64,000 nt of DNA. Origin: Typhlomys cinereus (taxonomy: Eukaryota; Chordata; Mammalia; Rodentia; Platacanthomyidae). The notes under the pieces are model-generated. The model did not search any database. It was not told the DNA's origin and worked only from the letters and a program-made list of their open reading frames with translations. This document shows positions 24,149 through 35,886 of the stretch, piece after piece. The stretch covers positions 1,268,457-1,332,456 of the forward strand of contig JALPQD010000027.1 in assembly GCA_023101885.1 (NCBI GenBank), written 5' to 3'. How positions within the stretch are numbered: the stretch's first letter is position 1; every line of letters starts with the position of its first letter. The position numbers and the translations under genes were made by a program.

Positions 24149-24170
24149 TCACTTAGGTTTTTATTCCTGA
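23538..24170 (+). other. Antisense open frame across the L1 monomers
   Basis: Because 231 is divisible by three, one plus-strand frame stays open through all monomers and repeats a 77-residue unit rich in G, R, A and P. The only ATG in frame is at 23538, in the monomer/tether junction. High GC makes long open frames likely by chance, so coding is not claimed. It is recorded because human L1 has an antisense ORF0 in its 5' UTR. Confidence 0.3.
24149..24162. repeat. Target-site duplication of the intact L1 (right copy)
   Basis: Identical to 17440-17453. Confidence 0.95.
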
Positions 24171-24249
24171 TGCTTTTCCCTCCTCTCCTTTGTCACCAAG
24201 ATTCTACTCATCACATGGAAGAAACTTTTTTATTTTTCTTATTAATTTA

Positions 24250-24611
24250 CCAGGTGAGGGGTGGAGAAGACACACACATATATGCCATGGCACACAGGTG
24301 GAGGTCCGAGAACAGCTTTTGGAAGTCAGTTCTCTCCTTCCACCATGTGATCTTCTGGGGATCACACTCAGGTCGTCAGATTTGAATGCACATACCTTAC
24401 TCAGTCAGCTATCTTGTAAATATGGAACTTCTTGTTTTACAATTACTTATGCATTTCAGGGAAAGAGTATGTGAGAGAAAGATGCAGAGGAGGAGAGATG
24501 TACACATGCCTTAGTGTGGACAACTTTCAGAAGTCATTTCTCACTTTCTAATATGTGGGCTCCGAGGTTTGCAAGCAGATGCCTTTACCCACTGAATTAT
24601 CTCTCTGGCCT
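24250..24611 (-). mobile_element. Tandem pair of B3-like SINEs (right copy)
   Basis: The first unit is about 24250-24418 (ending tcagtcagctatcttgtaaa). The second is about 24450-24611 (ending cactgaattatctctctggc). The linker contains tatgcatttcagggaaagag, as in the pair at 16.7-17.1 kb, so the two pairs share one architecture. Confidence 0.7.
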
Positions 24612-25394
24612 TAGAGGAATATGCACAGAAGAGCTGAGAGAGGCACATATTACCTAACTTGCCATCTGTCAAAGCCCACCTGATCTCATTCCAAGTTATC
24701 CACTTGCCTAGGGAAATGGTTCCACACGCAATGGCTAGGTCTTCTCACATTGATTAATCCTCTACAGACTCGCCTTATCTAAATACCTTTTCAAAGATGT
24801 GGCTGAAGTCTCAACTTGACACATCTCTAACTGTTAAACTCTAACTGTTAAACATGTTCAGAGCCTTTGATTCAATCCCCAGAACCACAAGATAATGAAA
24901 AAGAGGAAAAGAGAAAACATTTGAAAGAAGCCTATAATCACCTATGGAGATGAGCTATTGGATATCTATGGGAAGCATAATTGTACTGACTATTATTTAG
25001 CAATTTTAGGCAGGGTATAAGAGATGAAGCTGTTTTGATGTCTCCGAAGGCAAGGTGTGACAGTATCAGACATCAAAACCTCATTAGTGGAGGTAATGGA
25101 GACACCAGTTACTCAAAACTGCCTACTTGGCTAAACTTTGTTCATGACTGTGTTTTTAATAAACTATTAGATTGGTTATTGACTAAATTATGTATTTGGA
25201 TATCTATTACATAGACCAAAGACTTACCCAAAAATAGAGGTTTGAACATGTTCCTCCCATGGGAATTAAAAATAACCTCCCCAATCCAATGATGCATAAA
25301 ACAGAACAAGTCACCATTTGTCTCTTTCTGCTTTTCAAATATCTGACAGGGACTGTGCTTGCCTGAGAACAGTCATCTGCCATCAAGTGGCCTT

Positions 25395-25397
<3 letters not shown>
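24612..25397. other. Unassigned non-coding stretch
   Basis: No gene or clear repeat. Confidence 0.5.

Positions 25398-25442
<45 letters not shown>
25398..25442. repeat. (TG)n microsatellite
   Basis: A pure TG run of about 44 bases. Confidence 0.95.
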
Positions 25443-25444
<2 letters not shown>

Positions 25445-26004
25445 CTTAGACATCCCGCTGTTGCTGAGTACTTTGATGTATGATTACCTCAGCTCCTTAG
25501 CCTTCTCTGTTGCTACAACTACATGCTTACAATCAGTCAGGAATGGTGAGCATCAAAACAATTCGTTCTTGAGTGTCTATAAAAGGAGCCACCAATCTGT
25601 TAGAGGGCTTGGGGGTCACCTTGAATCAGAAGGAATGTGAATGGAAGCATTGCCTAGCAGGGGGCATCAAGTCAGTACAGGGGACAGCAGTAGAATATAG
25701 AATGTCACCTGCTACAATAGGCCAGTTGCCACTTTGCCTCCACTACATTGTTGACAGTTCTAAGGACTTTACATTGCCTTGCACTGGGGATGGAGTTCTA
25801 CCAGAAAAAGAGTGTGGAGGGATCCAGGGTTTCTCACCAAACATAGATGTTACAGAAAATTTGTTTGTCACACATAGGAACTGTTTAATATGCCACAGAT
25901 GCCCACAGTTTCTAAAGAAATGATTTCATTTATGTATTTACTTGAAAAAGCTAATATTTTTTTCTCCAAAATCTTTGAGTTGGGGTTCCCCAGTGTCTGT
26001 TATA
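25443..26004. other. Unassigned non-coding stretch
   Basis: The 116-codon frame at 25573-25923 has no recognisable similarity. No exon-like structure. Confidence 0.4.
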
Positions 26005-28556
26005 TATATATATTTTTAATACATTTTTATTATTATTTCAGCTCTTACAAACTTAATGGGTACACCAGTTCCCTCCCTCCCTCCTCCTCCCCCCATACCC
26101 CCTTCTCCTCCTCTCTACCCCCCTCCCTTCCCATCCCCCAGTGCCTCCCGCCCCAATTCCCAGAGAGTCCTTTCTTGTGCATGCCTGATTTTCCTCTGGG
26201 CCCTCCTCTCCGATGACGTACAAGGACCCAGTGGCCTTTCCTTAAACACTTTCCCGTGTTCCCCTTAGGTATAGGAACACTGCTGTGTCTGCCAATCCCT
26301 TGCCTCCAAACATCTTGGTGCCTTTAGCAGATGCTGGACTTTGTGGGGTCAATAGTGTGTTGGACAATGCGCAGGGCATGTAAAGTCCATTATGATTGCT
26401 TCAGCCCTAACTTGTATGGAGTAACTTACATATCATTGCTCCTCCCATCCTTTTGCTCTTACACTCTTACCGCCCCCTCTTCCGCAAATTTCCCTGAGCT
26501 TCAGGATGGGGAGAGATTAAGCTGGCCTAGTTCTAAGTGGTTGATATAGAGTCTCTGAAGTTCTGGATTGTGGTTTGTTGGTTTTCTTTTGCATTTTTGC
26601 TGCTCCTGCAATGCCCTTCACTCCATCCTGGTGGGCATTGTATGTTACCCCCTGGCCAGAGACAAAAAGCTGTTAAACTAGAGTCTTGCGATAAAAGCAC
26701 ATTCAAAGGTAGATGTAATAAAAGTGGGAAACCACAGTGAGGGAGGGGTCTATCACCAATTTGCACAACGGTTACTTTTTATCTGCCAGACTATATGCCC
26801 TCCTCTTCTGGTGAGATCATACCCCCTCAATAGTAAATGATCAGGAACAAAAGTCTGTGAACTTAATCATATGTCTCATTACTTATTTGAGTCCTTGATG
26901 GAGGCTTATTTTCTCTGCTGTAACATGGTCCCTTCTCTCCTTGTTTCTGGTGTGGCCCTCCTACCCCATCCCTCCTGTTCATAATCCTTGCAATTACTGT
27001 CTCTACGTGGGCTGGGTAGGTTTGGTACTAGGAGCCACCTATTAGGGAGTACATACGGCGCTTAATTTTCTGTGTCTGGGATACTTCACTTAATATAATT
27101 GTTTCTAATGACATCCATTTCCCGGCAAATTCCAGTAATTCATCATTTTTGATGGCTGAGTAGTACTCCATTGTATAGATGTACCAGCTTTTCCTTATCC
27201 ACTCGTCAACTGTTGGACATTTGGGTTGATTCCATGACTTTGCTATTGTAAACAGTGCTGCTATGAACATGGTCGTGCTTGTGCTATCAAGGTGAACCTC
27301 TGCTGTATGTGGGGTTATTCACAAAAGTGGAATAGCAGGGTCATATGGCATTTCAATCTTTAATTTCTTTAAGAATCTCCAGACGGCTCGCCAGAGTGGC
27401 TGTATGAACCTGCACTCCCACCAGCAATGTAGGAGAGTTCCCCTCTCTCCACATCTTCTCCAGCAGTTGGTATTGTTTGTATTGTGGATTTTTGCCATCC
27501 TGACTGGAGTGAGATGATATCTCAGGGAAGTTTTGATTTGCATTTCCCTGATGGCTAAGGAAGTGGAACATTTTTTAAGATATTTGTTAGACATTTTAAT
27601 TTCATCCCTGGTAAAGTTTCTTTTAAGTTCCAGGGCCCATTTTTTAATTGGGCCATTGGTTTCCTTGTTGTTTAGTTTTCTAAGTTCTTTGTGCACTCTG
27701 GACAGCAGAGTTCTATCAGATGTGTGGTTAGTGAAGATTTTCTCCCATTCTGTGGGTTGCCTTTGAGCTCGTGTTACAATGTCTTTATCTGAACAGAAGC
27801 TCTTTAATTTCAAGATCCCAAATGTTGAGAGTTGGTAGCAGTGACTGTGCCATTGGATGTCTGTTTAGGAAATGTTGGCCTAGCCCAATCAGCTCGAGGG
27901 AGTTCCCTATCCTTTCAACTATGGTTTTTATAGTCTCTGGCCTGATATCAAGGTCCTTGATCCATTTGGAATTAAGTCTTGTACATGGTGACAAGTACGG
28001 GTCCAGCTTTAATCTTCTGCATGTGGAGATCCAGTTTTGCCAGCACCATTTGTTGAAGATGCTGTTCTTTTTCCATTGGATTTTTTGGGCCCCTTTGTCA
28101 AAGACCAAATGGCTGTAATTTTGTGGGCTTATATCTGGGTCTTCAATCCTTATCCATTGATCTGTGTGTCTATTTTGGAGCCAGTACCAGGCTGTCTTTA
28201 TAACTATGGATTTGTAGTATAGACTTAGATTTGGTATGGTAATACCTCCAGCAGTGTTTTTGTTACTCAGGATTGTCTTTTCTATCCTGGGTCTTTTATG
28301 CCTCCATATGAACTTTGAGATTGTTTGGTCAACTTCTTTGAAGAATTGCTTTGGGATTTTAATTGGTATAGCATTGAATCTGTATATTGTCTTTGGTAGG
28401 ATGGTCTTTTTTACGATGTTGATTCTGCCAATCCAGGAACAAGGGAGGTCTTTCCACCTTCTGGTGTCTTCTGCTATTTCTTTCTTTAGGGTTTTAACGT
28501 TTTCGTTGTAAAGGTCTTTTACCTCCTTGGTTAGGTTTATACCAAGATATTTCATT
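26005..28556 (-). mobile_element. L1: Young 5'-truncated L1
   Basis: Closely parallel to the 3' 2.5 kb of the intact L1 (equivalent to about 17480-19964), with few differences. It has a 3' UTR with the same G-rich tract and the last ~510 codons of ORF2. At 28557 the match stops abruptly (ttcatttt, then unrelated gatgtggg), the usual 5' truncation. No clear target duplication was found. Confidence 0.92.
27028..28556 (-). pseudogene. L1 ORF2 C-terminal fragment, broken
   Basis: This corresponds to ORF2 residues from about 765 to the stop, so the endonuclease and most of the reverse transcriptase are missing. Two visible lesions are a 2-bp deletion near 27810 (aatttcaagatccc against aatttcacaagatccc in the intact copy) and a nonsense change near 27315 (glycine GGA to TGA in the LLGIT stretch). 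Between these the frame is long and nearly identical to the intact protein, which shows recent origin. It cannot move by itself. Confidence 0.92.
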
Positions 28557-28739
28557 TTGATGTGGGAGAACATTTCTCCTGCTGTGGTCAAATTCTCCCA
28601 AGATCTTATCTGAGAGAATCTGACATTAAAATATAACCTTGAGCTGGGAAGACAGGTCAGTGGTCTAGTTTCTGGGTCAGCTTGTGGACAGATGCTGCTA
28701 ACAAGTATCAGGAACAAACTGGGTATAAAACATGACTCC

Positions 28740-29010
28740 TGGGGCTGGGGAGATGGCTCAGAGGTTCAGGTCTTTTTATCACAAGCAAAAGAACCTGAGT
28801 TTGAATTCCTAGATCCCACATAAAAAAATCTGGGTGGAAATGGCTATAGGCTGCACTACTGGCCCTAGAAGGCAGAGCCAAGAAAATCCAGAGCAAAGCA
28901 ATGAAGTGGAAAAGCAATCCAGGATGATTCCTGATGTCACCCTTGGGTCTCCATAGATACACACACACTTAAGTGTCCTCTGGTACACACACACACACAC
29001 ACACACACCA
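28740..29010 (+). mobile_element. B2-like SINE
   Basis: The tRNA-like head ggggctggggagatggctca is followed by the standard body (aaaagaacctgagtttgaat, gcaaagcaatgaagtggaaa) and a CA tail to about 29010. Confidence 0.9.
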
Positions 29011-29359
29011 GCAAACACCACAATTTCACAACAGTCAGAGGGGATTCAAAGAAAATAAAAAATTTAAAATTCGAGAAGAATCCTGAAAGAACATTTGTTC
29101 CTTTTCTTTTATTGTATTTCTTTCTTACTTCATGTTTTCTCTTTCTTTACTTCTTTTCCTTCCCCATTTCTTCCCTCTGTACTTCTTTTAGTGTAGAAGA
29201 AATTGCCAAGAGAACAATTAGCATCCATCACGTGCCTATGTTACTATAACTTTATTTCTACTTGGGTCAGGATAATAAGAACATACGTTATCTCACTGAC
29301 TCAGAATTAGCTCACAGAATTTGAAGTTATCCTTCATGTCCATTTGCATTGTGTCTATA

Positions 29360-29850
29360 TTCACAATAGGAAGGAAATGGCATCAGCCTAGCTGTCCATC
29401 AACTGCTGAATGGATAATGAAAATGTGGTACATATGTTCAGTGAAATTCCATTCAGCTGTAAAGAAAAATGAAATCTGAAGGAAAGTGAATGGAACTTAA
29501 AAATATTATATTAAGTGAGGTAACTTAGGGTCAGAAAGAGACATCACGTACCTCCTCTTATTTGTGGGTCTTAGCTGCTAATTTTTGTTCATGTGCATTT
29601 ATGTGAATTGAAGGGAAGAGTTGGGAAACTAGAAAGTGGTCCACAAAAAGGGAAGGGAAAAGGGGCTTTGAGTGGGAGCTAGCAAAATTCATGCTATATG
29701 AAAGTTGAGGGCATAAGGTTTAATCAGGGAGGGAGGTCAGGGGAGGAGGAAAGAAGGGGTTAGGCAAAGGAAGAGAGGAGAGAGTGGGGGAGAGGATTGA
29801 CTGAAATCAATGATATGTGAGAAAGCTATAAAGAAACCTGATAATGGGTA
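29360..29850 (+). mobile_element. Old L1 3' end fragment
   Basis: Plus-strand match to the end of ORF2: catcaactgctgaatggata, gtggtacatatgttcagtga and cattcagctgtaaagaaaaa, followed by a purine-rich 3' UTR-like region (29620-29800). No open frame. Confidence 0.8.
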
Positions 29851-29904
29851 AATGTGGCATTAGTTTGCATGTTGATGAGAAGTTAAGAGAATAAGAGGCT
29901 TTAT

Positions 29905-30150
29905 TCTGCTCATGATTCTTTTATTATTACTATTATTATTTTATTTACTAAAAGATGCCAACTTCCCCAGTCAGCTCTCTCCATCTTATTCACCTGCCCA
30001 GGGATTAACTGCATCTGCCATAGGCTGGGTCTCTCCAGCAATCAGACAATGAATGTCTTGTAAGATTGCTTAACTCAACTATCAGTGCTTTGCACATATG
30101 CTCAGAGCTCCAAGCCTTCCACTGTCAAATTGATACCTGTATTTAACTAT
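29905..30150. repeat. Interspersed repeat family X, copy 1
   Basis: Shares an order of motifs with 45065-45400 and 52880-53262: cacctgcccagggattaact, a cagacaat block, a tgcttaact block, a tcagagctccaagccttc block, and a closing aaattgatacctgtatttaa. The three are diverged and in the same orientation. I cannot name the family; it resembles rodent DNA-transposon-like repeats whose ends read gtcaacttgaca. Confidence 0.55.
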
Positions 30151-31267
30151 AACAGTAAGTTAAGTAAGAAGTAGAATAAAAAGAGCTTAAATTGAAAATA
30201 TCCTATGAGAGTAGGGAGGGTACATAATGAAACTCACAGCATTAAAGATAGGTTACTACCTTCCGAATGATTGGTCCCCATGATAAAACAGACATTTGCC
30301 ACAACATTCCGTTGCCCTTCAACCTTAGCTGATAAGGACACTTTGCTGAAGACACTACATGCTTTGGCCACAGGGCACAGAGAAATCGAGCTGCAGTGAG
30401 GTACCTGTTAAACCCCTGTTACATGCTGTAGGGTTCTATGCAGGCTGCTGGGGGAGAAAAGTCACCTAAGTCTTACTCAGGTGTCATAGGAAAGGAGAGG
30501 TTAAGACTCCTCTTGACAAGGACAGAAGAGGCCCTGGATTCAAACAACACATGTACGGTTAAGGCATTGCCTCCTGCTTTGTGGCATCTAATCACCGTTT
30601 TTTTGTGAGGTACTGGTAGTAACCATTCTACCACATCTCGTATTTCTCTATGTCCATTCGCTGTTCTCTGTGAATGTAGGGTTTATCTGCGTCTGGTTCT
30701 GAGCAGGATTTGAAAATGCTTCTGAGACTTATTCAGTGTATTTGCATTTGATGGTGTCACGGGTGTTGGGTTTCAGCCATAACTTCAAAGGGCAGTTGTT
30801 AGCCATTAGCCTCCTCAGACTTGCTAATAGCTTAGGAGGGAGCTCCATCATCACATGTTCCAAGTGTGGCTCTTACCTCATGCCTTCTGTTCTGTACGCC
30901 TCATAGTTCAGTGCGATGGGGTTTCAGGGCCGTCAAAGCTCCTGTTTCTGTAAAATAATTTTTATTTTTCTACTTTCGCCATCTAAGATACTTAAGAGCA
31001 TATTTTCTATCTGTGCCTACATCTCCTCAATAAACAAAATAACAAAACAGACAATTTTTAATCTTTTCAAATTACTAGTAAATGTTAGATAAAAAAATCA
31101 AGGCACCATCTTAGAAACATGAAAATATTACTAAATTTATTTAATTTAGCTTAAGTAGACAGTTGTATTGGAGACTGAAGCTTCAATGTGAACCAGAGAA
31201 GAAGGAAGTTTCTGTAAGAAACTTTTAGTTTGGACTGTTCTCTACGAGCAAGATGCAAATATACTCT
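30151..31267. other. Unassigned non-coding stretch
   Basis: No open frame of note and no identifiable repeat. Confidence 0.45.
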
Positions 31268-31556
31268 TTAAGGTATTTGCTTCCGCAAAATGTACCACAT
31301 CACGTAATAGATGGAAATTTTAATGGCGTTTTAGAACTGCCAGGCCAATCATAGTGGCAGAGAAAAGGCCTGGGAGAGGGAAATGGGCAGGTTTTATACA
31401 CTCAGGGTTGGTAGATGGATTGAGGGGGCAAGGTCTGGAGGTGATATCTGGGACTTTTGTCCAACCCAGGAAGTGTGGTTGCAGTCAGTCTTTGACCTTG
31501 ACCCCTCTAGCCAAACAGAAACTCTGCCCTGAGTATAAGGAATGGGAATCCTATCA
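31268..31556 (-). repeat. 3' LTR of the class I-like ERV
   Basis: Shares with 35887-36100 the blocks ccaggccaatcata, ctctagccaaacagaa and aatcctatca/gatcctatca. It is about 75 bp longer than the partner, through an extra central stretch (around 31385-31480). Confidence 0.75.
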
Positions 31557-31603
31557 TTCCAGCCTTTTTACTAGTGATAGGGGGGCTACGCATTTGTCAT
31601 TAA

Positions 31604-32165
31604 CTACTTTCTGTTAGACAGGTTGGTGTGGGAAAGGTTACAGGCTAGAGTGGAGTCCTGTTCCTGAGTCTTCGGGGTGGGGGAGAAGATTGTTGAGCTG
31701 GATCCAACTGGGTCACCAGCCTCTGGCACAAAGTAATGGATAAATGATAGGAGCATTTGGTTGAAAGAACATTGTGTGAGTTCCTTGATCCTGAAAAGGC
31801 AAGGTATGATAAGTAACAACAGGCAAATGGCAGCTAGAGGACATGCAAGAAGGAGAATCCAAGTTGTTAAGAGGACCATAATTGTGAGCTCTCCAGTGAG
31901 CCCTTGGAAGAATAGATTTGAGCTGCCACATTTTGGAGCATGTTGATGCTCTCTTCCACTTCTTCTGTATGGCTGATGTAGTAGCAGCACTCTTAGGAAT
32001 AAGCATGGGCCCCTTTTCTGTGCCATGAGAAAGTCGAGGGCCCATCTGTTCTGTAGGATGACTGAAGCCAATGAATTGAGTTAAGCCTGTAGAAGCAGGG
32101 TGACCAGGGTGATGTCGACAGAAACTGAGTCTTAGATCTCTCCTGGAGTGATGGAATGGTGTCAA
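31604..32165 (-). pseudogene. Retroviral env transmembrane remnant
   Basis: Minus-strand frames at 31604-32071 and 31713-32165 contain the LQNR-type stretch followed by the immunosuppressive-like and cysteine region of gamma-type env TM, then a hydrophobic membrane anchor. The cysteine motif region is out of register, the two frames overlap through a shift, and no surface-subunit frame survives. The remnant is not functional. It sits directly before the 3' LTR, as env should. Confidence 0.8.
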
Positions 32166-34242
32166 CGGGGCAGTCAGTTGGAGGGGGAATGTAAGCTCTC
32201 CTTCAGAACAAATAGAGGATGGAGTTGTGCCTAGGAGACTGACAAGAAAGTAAAATCAAGGGTTTGATTAAGGGGGCCTGAATTATTGTACCTAGGAAGG
32301 AAGGTATCTGGTTGAGCATGTAATAGCCATCAGAATGTTATGTCACATACAAAGGCTGGCAGCAAATGGAAACCAGGGTTTAAATGGGCCCAAGATTTGC
32401 AACAGGTCTCTCCACTTCACTGGAGATTCCAATAAAATCAATCAGCCTTACAAGTGCAGCAGTGTGTTTCCAGGAACTTATGTTCATCTTCCCAATTGGC
32501 AAGACATCACAGTTTGTGTATACAAAGGCCACATAGAGTTGGCCACATACGTCCTATGTGGCTAGGAAGGCTCATTTCTGGTGTCTCATGTAGATGAGGC
32601 TGAGTAGCAGGGGGAGAGGGACAGCTAATTGGCAGAATCATTAATAAAGAAACATTTGGATCATATTGAATCTAATAGCCATAATGATCTGGATCTGATA
32701 TATATTGTTTTTTCTGGCCTTTGTATTGGACATGGCATTTGCATGTAAAATAATCAATTGCAATTGTCTGGTCCAGTAAGGGGGAGGGAAAAACAAGCAT
32801 TATAGTTGTACCATTTACTGGCAGGCTAGCTTGGCATTAGTTAAAATCTATAGCATCATATTAAGACCTTTTAATAATATTGTTCCATGAGACAAGTGAT
32901 TAGACCCTTTAGGAATTAGACTTTTATGAGTCTTATGGTCATAACCACATGCAAAATTGTTGTTATCTATATTACTGGAATTAATGAGGAGAAAATTTAT
33001 AGAGACAATTGAAAAACACTTGAATTAGAAAAAGACCAGTTCTTAGCAGGTGTGATTCTGAGGCTCAGTGCTTTTTTTCTCTATAAAACACAGTCTTTTG
33101 ACTATCACGTCATGAACTTGCTTTAACCTACTAAATCCAATTTCAACCTTCTACGTAACGATCTCATAAACCTCCTATAACATACTCCAACCTTCTATGT
33201 AACCATCTCACAAACCTTGTGCAACATCTCATAAACTTCCTGAAACATTTCACAAACCCTTTACAGTATACTTTAACCTTAAGTAAAACGTTTACACCTT
33301 GCATATTTCTTTTACTCTATCGATGGTTCCAGGCTGTTTTATCTTATTAGATACCCCCCAAAACATATCTTTTAAAAAGGAGACAGTAACAATAGGCTTC
33401 ATCTTTAAAAGAAATAACAAGTTGAGCTGGATTTGGTAATTGTGAATTAGTTAAGCATCCAATGTAAGTAATAGTAGAAAATTTCTGACTTAGGACATAA
33501 GGGGAAGCTAGTCAAGAAAATTTTTTGACTGTGCAGAGCTTTAAAGTGATCCCCTTTAAGGTAAGAACTTTGGATTTGAATGTTAATTGGTAAGATAAAG
33601 TCTTTTAAATTCCTACTTCAAAAGAATTTAACATAAACAAAACTTAGCAAAAGTTCTTTTACCTTTGCTTTGTCTGATTCAGAGGTATATATCTAAGTAA
33701 ATCCCAAGACAGTAGAAATATTAGATGAACAAACAGCACATGGTTACACGAGAATCTTTTAGAACTCAATAGTGTTTAAAAATTAGAAACATTCAGAAGT
33801 TATTACACCTGAATTAAGTCCTAGGAATGAACGAAGTGTTGGTAATTTGGGAACATGTGGAAAGTAGAAAACTGGCAAGAGAACATCAGAGTCTTGGCAG
33901 TAGGGCAGAAGTCTGGAGGGGTATTCATGATCTTGGAAGAGCAAATGACATCTTTATTTGCAGTCTCTAACTAAGCAAGATATTTTTATGAAAAAAAAAA
34001 GAAAAACTTATCAGGAACAGTTGTAGTAGATCTAAAATGTAAATTATATCAGATTAGTATACACTTAGGCCTTTTTGATATTAAAATTATTTTTGTTTTT
34101 TTAAGTATGCATACATGTATTTTAATTAAGCATGCCAAAAATATTAGCACACAATAAGAAACAGAAAAAAATTGAAGTGTCCACAAATTTGTTTCTTCGA
34201 AATTCACAACACAGAGACATATTATCTGAAATCCAGGCAACT
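32166..34242 (-). other. Decayed interior of the class I-like ERV
   Basis: Two kilobases between env TM and the SINE. Some of it (around 32330-32560) may be decayed env surface-subunit sequence. The rest is AT-rich with stops in all frames; pol could not be recognised and may be deleted. Confidence 0.4.
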
Positions 34243-34592
34243 AAAAAACAAGCAAGTGGGGGCTGGAGAGGTGGCTCAGGGGTTAAGCCTCCGCCTTGCA
34301 GGCGGAAGGTCCTGAGTTCGGATCCTAGACTCCACGTATAGACGCCAGGCAGAAGCCGGGGGCCGCCTGCGTTTCTGGTCCTGGTGGGCGGAGCCTGTGA
34401 ATCCCGGGGCAGAGTAAACAAGGAGGAGGTGGAGGTGGTCCATGGTGGTTCCCGAATTCATCTGGGTTCTACACACATACACACACATACATACACACAC
34501 TGCGCACACACACATACATGCACAATTGAATACATAATAAATAATAATAAAATATCTTAAAAATATAAATAAATAAAAAAACCAAGCAAGTG
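34243..34592 (+). mobile_element. B2-like SINE, well preserved, with TSD
   Basis: Begins at 34259 with ggggctggagaggtggctca. The RNA polymerase III A box (tggctcagggg) and B box-like gagttcggatcc are clear, and CpGs remain (ccgccttgcaggcgg, gccgggggccgcc), so it is younger than the others. A TA/CA-rich tail runs to about 34574. Flanks aaaaaacaagcaagtg (34243-34258) and aaaaaccaagcaagtg (34577-34592) form a TSD with one mismatch. Confidence 0.92.
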
Positions 34593-35145
34593 AAATATGG
34601 TGTGAGGGTTGAGCCATGTGGCAGGTGGAAGGAGGTAAGTGTGTGGTGCTGGCAACCAAGATGGCAGCAGAGGCAGAGAGGGAGCGGATTCAGATTGGGT
34701 TGGAATCAGAGATGAAGAGGAAGAAGGAGGAAATTCCAAGGAGCGGGTGGAAGGAGAGGTGTCAGTCATATGGGGATCTGAGAAGGAAGAAAAGTCTGGG
34801 TAGGAAGGGTACAAGGACAGTGAGGCCAGAATTTTAGCTAACAGGATTTGGGAGACTTGACAAGATTCAAACAGAGAGGGATGTGCATCGAGGGTAAAAA
34901 AAAAAAGGCTTGGAGGCAGGGCAGTTTGGATCACCTAGTTTCTCGGTGATCAAACATATGAAGGTCTCTAAGAATTGAAATGTGCTACCTTGGGGCCATG
35001 ACTCTGGTTGTGCAAGGGGTAATGAGGTCAAATCGAGTTACAATAAAAAAAAAAAAATGAACCGTTGGAGTTTTATGACCCCTTGGAACCCAAATAGCTT
35101 AAGAGATTTACACATTTCAGAGAAGGTGAAGCAGAGATGAGCAGA

Positions 35146-35148
<3 letters not shown>

Positions 35149-35191
<43 letters not shown>
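35149..35191. repeat. (AG)n microsatellite
   Basis: A pure AG run of about 42 bases. Confidence 0.95.
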
Positions 35192-35197
<6 letters not shown>

Positions 35198-35584
35198 TCA
35201 CAGGAGCTCCTGGCTTTATCAGCAGTGTACAGGCATCCCCTGTGCAAGACACATGTAGAAAAGCTGAGGTTAAAAAGGCAACTACTTGGAACTGAAAAGG
35301 GGTCTTTTATTTAGGATACGAGTCTAGTCCATTAGGACTAGAGAGATATGACCAGCTAACATGGCTTTCTATTGAAAAATCGAGATGGTTATTCCAGACA
35401 AGGCTGCCTGTGGGTGGAAAGGGGCTCAGTGCACCTTGAATTGAGCTAGGACGAGAAGGAAATGGGAACTGCCAAGATCTGGCTGGTCACACCATTTCCT
35501 GGTAGAAGCCCCACAAATGAAGAATAGGGAATCAGGAAGGCTTGCCCATGAGGGCAAAGGAGGGTGGGGAGACTGAGAAAAAGG

Positions 35585-35586
<2 letters not shown>

Positions 35587-35649
<63 letters not shown>

Positions 35650-35695
35650 GGAGAGAGAGAGATTGGGAAAGAGAGATGAAGAGAGAGAGAGATAG
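35587..35695. repeat. (GA)n microsatellite, interrupted
   Basis: A pure GA run to about 35646, then imperfect GA/GATTGG units to about 35695. Confidence 0.95.
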
Positions 35696-35864
35696 AAGAC
35701 CCTAACGAAGTAGACTAACCTTGTGGTGGATGTAAAGGTCAACAAAGGAGATGGTCCAGTGTCCATGGGGGCTGGGCACAACTATCTAGCTGGAGTCTGG
35801 ACCCAAGCAAGGTCTGGGAGCTACACAGTGGGGGCTTACGCCAGGGGGTTGCAAGTACCCCACG

Positions 35865-35882
35865 TTGGGGGTCATGGCACCA
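35865..35882 (-). promoter_or_regulatory. Primer-binding site, tRNA-His-like
   Basis: The minus strand reads tggtgccatgacccccaa starting four bases inside the 5' LTR end. The first nine bases agree with the tRNA-His primer site of RTVL-H/HERV-H-type elements apart from G to A at a CpG. The position relative to the LTR edge is right. Confidence 0.65.
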
Positions 35883-35886
35883 TAAA

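Larger units (their letters stand above)
34600..35860 (-). other. ERV leader/gag-like region with (GA)n tracts
   Basis: This lies between the primer site and the SINE, where gag should be. The minus-strand frame 34557-34934 is Pro/Ser-rich like a gag matrix/p12 region, but similarity is too weak to be firm. GA microsatellites at 35149-35191 and 35587-35645 produce the long Ser-Leu runs in the minus-strand frames. Confidence 0.4.

Noticed and set aside
34259..34340. tRNA gene candidate with A and B boxes
   Set aside because: It is the tRNA-derived head of a B2-like SINE, followed by the SINE body and tail and flanked by a TSD; no cloverleaf end or independent tRNA.
35038..35781. Ser/Leu-rich minus-strand frames resembling low-complexity proteins
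   Set aside because: They are translations of (GA)n microsatellites.
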